Below, in pieces: positions 13,808 through 17,023 of a stretch of DNA of 17,023 bases. Source of the DNA: an uncultured Pseudoxanthomonas sp. (GTDB taxonomy: Bacteria > Pseudomonadota > Gammaproteobacteria > Xanthomonadales > Xanthomonadaceae). A program made the position numbers and the translations under genes. Each line of letters starts with the position of its first letter. Within the stretch, counting starts at the first letter, position 1. Under the pieces are notes generated by a model. The model did no database searches, had not been told where the DNA came from, and worked only from the letters and a program-made list of their open reading frames with translations. The stretch spans positions 1-17,023 of the forward strand of contig CAMPIO010000076.1 of the NCBI GenBank assembly GCA_946886405.1. The letters are read 5' to 3'.

Positions 13808-13912
13808 CGTCATTCCAGCGCACGCTGGAATCCATTTCGCTTCTGATCCGCTGCTTGATGGCCCATGGATGGCTGAAGATCAAGATGGATCCCGGCATTC
13901 GCCGGGATGACG
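13808..13912. repeat. Palindrome-pair array, unit 3
   Basis: Arm A (13808-13833, loop GCAC) and arm B (13887-13912, containing ATCCCGGCATTCGCCGGGAT) are both intact. The interior is nearly identical to unit 1, which points to tandem duplication. Confidence 0.9.
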
Positions 13913-13940
13913 GGCGGGAAACCTTTCGCCCCACCGCTCC

Positions 13941-14043
13941 CGTCATTCCAGCGCACGCTGGAATCCATTTTGCCCTTGCCCCACACCTTCATAACGGACG
14001 ATCCGCGAGATCAAGACGGATCCCGGCGTGCGCCGGGATGACG
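13941..14043. repeat. Palindrome-pair array, unit 4 (next to the A2M stop)
   Basis: Arm A (13941-13966) and arm B (14018-14043, loop GTGC) are intact, but the interior differs from the other three units. This suggests it is the older element, or the one from which only the outer parts were copied. It ends 16 bp from the A2M stop codon. Confidence 0.88.
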
Positions 14044-14059
14044 GCATGGGTTCCGCATG

Positions 14060-17023
14060 TTATGGCTGCACCACCGTGATCGTCGCCGGCGACGCCCTGC
14101 CGACACCGCGGATGTCGGGACGGTACATGTCCTCCACCAGCGATGGCGGCACGGTGTACGTACCCGGCGTCACCGCGCGTACGAGGTAGAACAGCTTGGC
14201 CGTATTGCGGCGATCGAGTTTGAGCGCGGCGACGTAACGGTCATCGCGGAACTCCTCGTGCTTGACGTCCGCCGCGCCACCGCGATCGCTGATCGAGATG
14301 CCGTCGACCACGACGTCCGCCCACTGCTTGGCATCGCCGAGGTTGAAGTTCTCGATCTCCAGGCCCGCCGGCAGCAGGTCGGTGAACAGCGCGTCCGGAA
14401 TCGCGACGTTGGCGGTGATGCCGACGCGCACGATCAGCGCCTCGCCTTCCTTCAGCGTGCCGCCTTTCCACTCCTGCCCATCCGTCGTGTAGTAGCGGCG
14501 CTCGATGCCGATCTGGCGATCATCTGGCGCCGGTGCGCTGCGCGGGATGCCGGCCACGTCCAGCGAGGCGTACAACGGCGGCGAGCCTTCCGGCGTGAAA
14601 CGCACGCCGCGCGCGAGCGTCGCGTAGTCGATGCTGCGGCCGAACAGGCGTACCGGCGCGACGGCCTCCGCGTCCCCGCCGATGCTCCACTGGCCGGAAA
14701 CCAGCTTCTTCTGGTCCACCATCAGCGCCTTGCCCAACCGCGCCAGCGCCACCTGTTCCTGCGTGCTCAGCCACATCCAGCCGCTGTTGCGGCGGGCATC
14801 CAGCTCGCGGCCCAGCGAGATCGCACGGCGGTCGTACTCCGGCCTGGCCAGCTTGCGCTCGTGCACCAGCGCGATCATCAGCGCATCGTCACGCAGCTTC
14901 GTCCCGTAGTCGCCCAGGTACTCCGGACGGTCGCCAGTCTTGGCGAAACCCTCGGCGATCGCCTTCGCGCCGCGCGTCTTGTCGCCCTGCAGCGTCAACG
15001 CGATGCCCAGGTGCACCAGCGGCAGGCCAGTGAGCGTCTTGCCGCGTTCGTTGTCGTACAGCGCGCGCAGCGTGCCCAGCGGCGCACGGTTGACGCGCGC
15101 GAGCACATAGCCGGCGTAGGCCTGGTTGGCGAACTTGAGGTGGTCGCGCCGGTCGTAGCCGTAGAACTGCGCGCCACCCGCCAGCAGGTCCTCGTTGAGA
15201 CGGGTCAGCGCCTTCTGCAGCACCGTGTCCGGCACGGCGAAGCCGCCTTCACGCGCATCCAGCAGGAACTCTGCGATGTAAGGCGTCAGGCCGGGATTGA
15301 CGTAGTCGTCGTCTCCCCACATCGAGAAGTGGCCGTTGGCCACCTGCATCGAGGCCAGCCGCCCGAACGCGCCTTCCATGCGCTCGCGGCGCTTCTTCGC
15401 CTCCAATCCATCGATGCCCAGCAGCTTGGCCGTGGCATCGTCCAGTTCCAGCGCCGCGTAGCCCTTGCTGGTGGTCTGCTCGGCGCAGCCGTACGGATAT
15501 TCCAGCGCGCCTTTCAGCGCACTGGCGAACGGGATCGGCGGCAGCGCGCTGACCGTCATGCGTGCGGTCACCGAACCCGGCATCAGCCCGTCGGCGAAGC
15601 CCGCACCCATTTCCACGGGACCCAGGCTGTCGAGCACCTGCGTGCGCGAACGCAGCACCGCCGGCCAGCCCGCACGCACGGGCACGTCGTAGCGGCGGTC
15701 GACCTTGAAGCCATTGCCTTCCACGCGTACGCGCACCTGTGCGGTGGTGTAGCCCTCCCCCGCCGTGATCGGGAACGTCAGCGTGCGCTTGGCATCGACC
15801 GTCAGATCGGCGGCCTTGCTGCCTTCGCCGATGGTGAGCGGTCCTTCGCCGTTCACGAGCACCTTGAAGGTGCCCGCCTTGCCGGTGAAGTTCTGCACGT
15901 CCAGCGTCACCGTGCTCTTGTCGCCCGGTGCCAGCACGCGCGGCAGGCTGGCTTCGGCCACGATCGGCGCGCGTACCACGGTCTCGCGGTCACGGTTGCC
16001 GTAGCGCGTGTCCGAATAGACCAGCGCGGAGACGCGCAGCGTGCCGTTGAAATCCGGCACCTTCAGCGCCACGCGCGCATTGCCTTTGCCGTCCAGCTTC
16101 ACCGGACCGGAGAACAGGTCCACCGTCTGCACGCGCGAGGTCGGGCGCTTCGCCTGCGGCAGGGCCGCCAGCGCCATGTCGCCGCCGAAGCGCATCTTCG
16201 CGCTGCCGCCTTCGAAACTCTCGATCACGCGCCCGTAGATGTCGTAAGCATCCACGCCCAGCCGGCGCTGTGCGAAGAACTGCGCGTTGGCGTCCGGCAC
16301 CGGGAAGCGGGTGATGTTGAGGATGCCCACGTCGACTGCGGACACGGTGACGTGCGCGGTCTGACCCGCGAGTTCCGGCACGCTGACCGTGACCGGCAGG
16401 TTCTGTTCCGGACGCATCTGCTTGGGCACCGACAGGCCGACGGCGACGCGACGGTCGCGACGGTCCATCGGCACGTGCGCCACGCCGACGGCGCGCGCGG
16501 GGGTGATCTTGCTCGGCGCCGAGCCTCCGCGGAACACCAGCGCGGTGATGTAAACGTCGTGCCGCTCCCAGTCCTTCGTCACCGGGATCGAGAACGTGCT
16601 GCCCGGCTTGGCGTCGATCGCCTGCACGTACAGCATGCGGTCGCTCTCGACCATCAGCAGGCCCTTGCCTGCGTGCGGCGGGGTGACGGTGACCTTCACC
16701 GTGTCGCCCGCCTTGTAGCCGGTCTTGTCCAGCGCCAGCTTGACCTTGTCGGGGCGCGCATCCAGGCCGCGGTTCTGGTCGTCCCAGCTCCAGCCGGCGC
16801 GGAACGGATAGCGCGTGGTCAGGCCGGTGGCAGGATCGAACACGTCCAGCCGGTACTCGCCCCACTCCACCGGGAAATCGATCTTCGATGCGCCCGTGCC
16901 CACATCCAGCGTGCGCGTGTCCTTGTTCTCGAAACGGCGGGTGAAGTCGTAGTCCCAGCCGCCGTCTTCGTCGTAGTTCCAGTGGTAGTCGCGCAGTTCG
17001 CGCACCAGCGTCGCCTTCAAACC
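14060..17023 (-). CDS. Alpha-2-macroglobulin family protein (YfhM-like), N-terminal part outside window
   Basis: The frame runs off the right edge; the last 987 residues are visible, against about 1650 for a full bacterial macroglobulin. Cys513-A-E-Q516 (codons at 15476-15487, in the context EYPYGCAEQTTSKGYAALELDD) is the thioester motif, intact, which places it with E. coli YfhM rather than with the thioester-less YfaS. Beta-sandwich MG-type segments precede it. A helical thioester-domain stretch (WGDDDYVNPGLTPYIAEFLLDAREGG) and a C-terminal MG-like domain (KLFYLVRAVTPGTYTVPPSLVEDMYRP) follow. Such proteins are lipid-anchored in the periplasm and are thought to trap attacking proteases, working with PBP1C, whose gene lies downstream on the same strand. 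The signal or lipobox cannot be seen here. No frame damage. Confidence 0.93.
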   Translation of the reverse strand, partial: GLKATLVRELRDYHWNYDEDGGWDYDFTRRFENKDTRTLDVGTGASKIDFPVEWGEYRLDVFDPATGLTTRYPFRAGWSWDDQNRGLDARPDKVKLALDKTGYKAGDTVKVTVTPPHAGKGLLMVESDRMLYVQAIDAKPGSTFSIPVTKDWERHDVYITALVFRGGSAPSKITPARAVGVAHVPMDRRDRRVAVGLSVPKQMRPEQNLPVTVSVPELAGQTAHVTVSAVDVGILNITRFPVPDANAQFFAQRRLGVDAYDIYGRVIESFEGGSAKMRFGGDMALAALPQAKRPTSRVQTVDLFSGPVKLDGKGNARVALKVPDFNGTLRVSALVYSDTRYGNRDRETVVRAPIVAEASLPRVLAPGDKSTVTLDVQNFTGKAGTFKVLVNGEGPLTIGEGSKAADLTVDAKRTLTFPITAGEGYTTAQVRVRVEGNGFKVDRRYDVPVRAGWPAVLRSRTQVLDSLGPVEMGAGFADGLMPGSVTARMTVSALPPIPFASALKGALEYPYGCAEQTTSKGYAALELDDATAKLLGIDGLEAKKRRERMEGAFGRLASMQVANGHFSMWGDDDYVNPGLTPYIAEFLLDAREGGFAVPDTVLQKALTRLNEDLLAGGAQFYGYDRRDHLKFANQAYAGYVLARVNRAPLGTLRALYDNERGKTLTGLPLVHLGIALTLQGDKTRGAKAIAEGFAKTGDRPEYLGDYGTKLRDDALMIALVHERKLARPEYDRRAISLGRELDARRNSGWMWLSTQEQVALARLGKALMVDQKKLVSGQWSIGGDAEAVAPVRLFGRSIDYATLARGVRFTPEGSPPLYASLDVAGIPRSAPAPDDRQIGIERRYYTTDGQEWKGGTLKEGEALIVRVGITANVAIPDALFTDLLPAGLEIENFNLGDAKQWADVVVDGISISDRGGAADVKHEEFRDDRYVAALKLDRRNTAKLFYLVRAVTPGTYTVPPSLVEDMYRPDIRGVGRASPATITVVQP

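Noticed and set aside
13541..14043. CRISPR array or insertion sequence
   Set aside because: The period is regular, but the interiors are similar to each other and no transposase or cas gene is encoded; it is an array of short palindromes.
13396..14079. Plus-strand open frame with repeated peptides (227 codons)
   Set aside because: It is only the repeat array read through in one frame plus antisense pbpC; the repetition reflects DNA palindromes, not a protein repeat.

Overview
The window is a GC-rich chromosomal segment. Its gene content and two families of short palindromic repeats fit a gammaproteobacterium of the Xanthomonadaceae/Lysobacteraceae (Pseudoxanthomonas, Stenotrophomonas or Lysobacter-like). 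This rests on the REP elements that begin with GTAGGAGC, the GCTACNNT-type -10 boxes and the exported peptidase set; the genus cannot be fixed from sequence alone. Twelve protein genes are supported, two of them cut by the window ends. No tRNA, rRNA, CRISPR array, transposase, phage gene or plasmid function was seen.

Region 1 (1-4459) holds redox and small enzyme genes. They are the end of a FAD-dependent oxidoreductase, a ferredoxin-NADP reductase (fpr), an exported SGNH-hydrolase-like protein on the minus strand, an exported TlpA-type thioredoxin, a small STAS-like protein of unknown role and a glutathione peroxidase. The last two form a tight minus-strand pair.

Region 2 (4547-9305) starts with a REP hairpin. 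It then has two divergent exported peptide-processing genes: a large amidohydrolase with an extra N-terminal domain (minus) and the M3 zinc peptidase Dcp (plus). Dcp is followed by a strong TTCG-loop terminator, a cluster of DnaA-box-like 9-mers, an AT-cored palindrome and a GTAG-type REP doublet.

Region 3 (9328-11175) contains the J-domain co-chaperone cbpA (minus) and a divergent Prx5-type peroxiredoxin (plus). Three tandem REP doublets, two with nested hairpins, follow.

Region 4 (11196-17023) is the pbpC plus alpha-2-macroglobulin pair, both on the minus strand, matching the yfhM-pbpC arrangement known from E. coli. The macroglobulin keeps an intact CAEQ thioester motif. The 503 bp between the two genes is filled by a regular four-unit array (about 133 bp period) of a second palindrome family. 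The last unit runs into pbpC and supplies its likely start codon and ribosome binding site.

The genes are mostly housekeeping: thiol and peroxide defence, periplasmic peptide turnover and cell-envelope protection. The unusual content is in the intergenic DNA. No wholly new multi-gene system could be supported. The best candidates for a second look are the repeat array embedded in the A2M-pbpC operon, the nested-hairpin REP array and the DnaA-box cluster.
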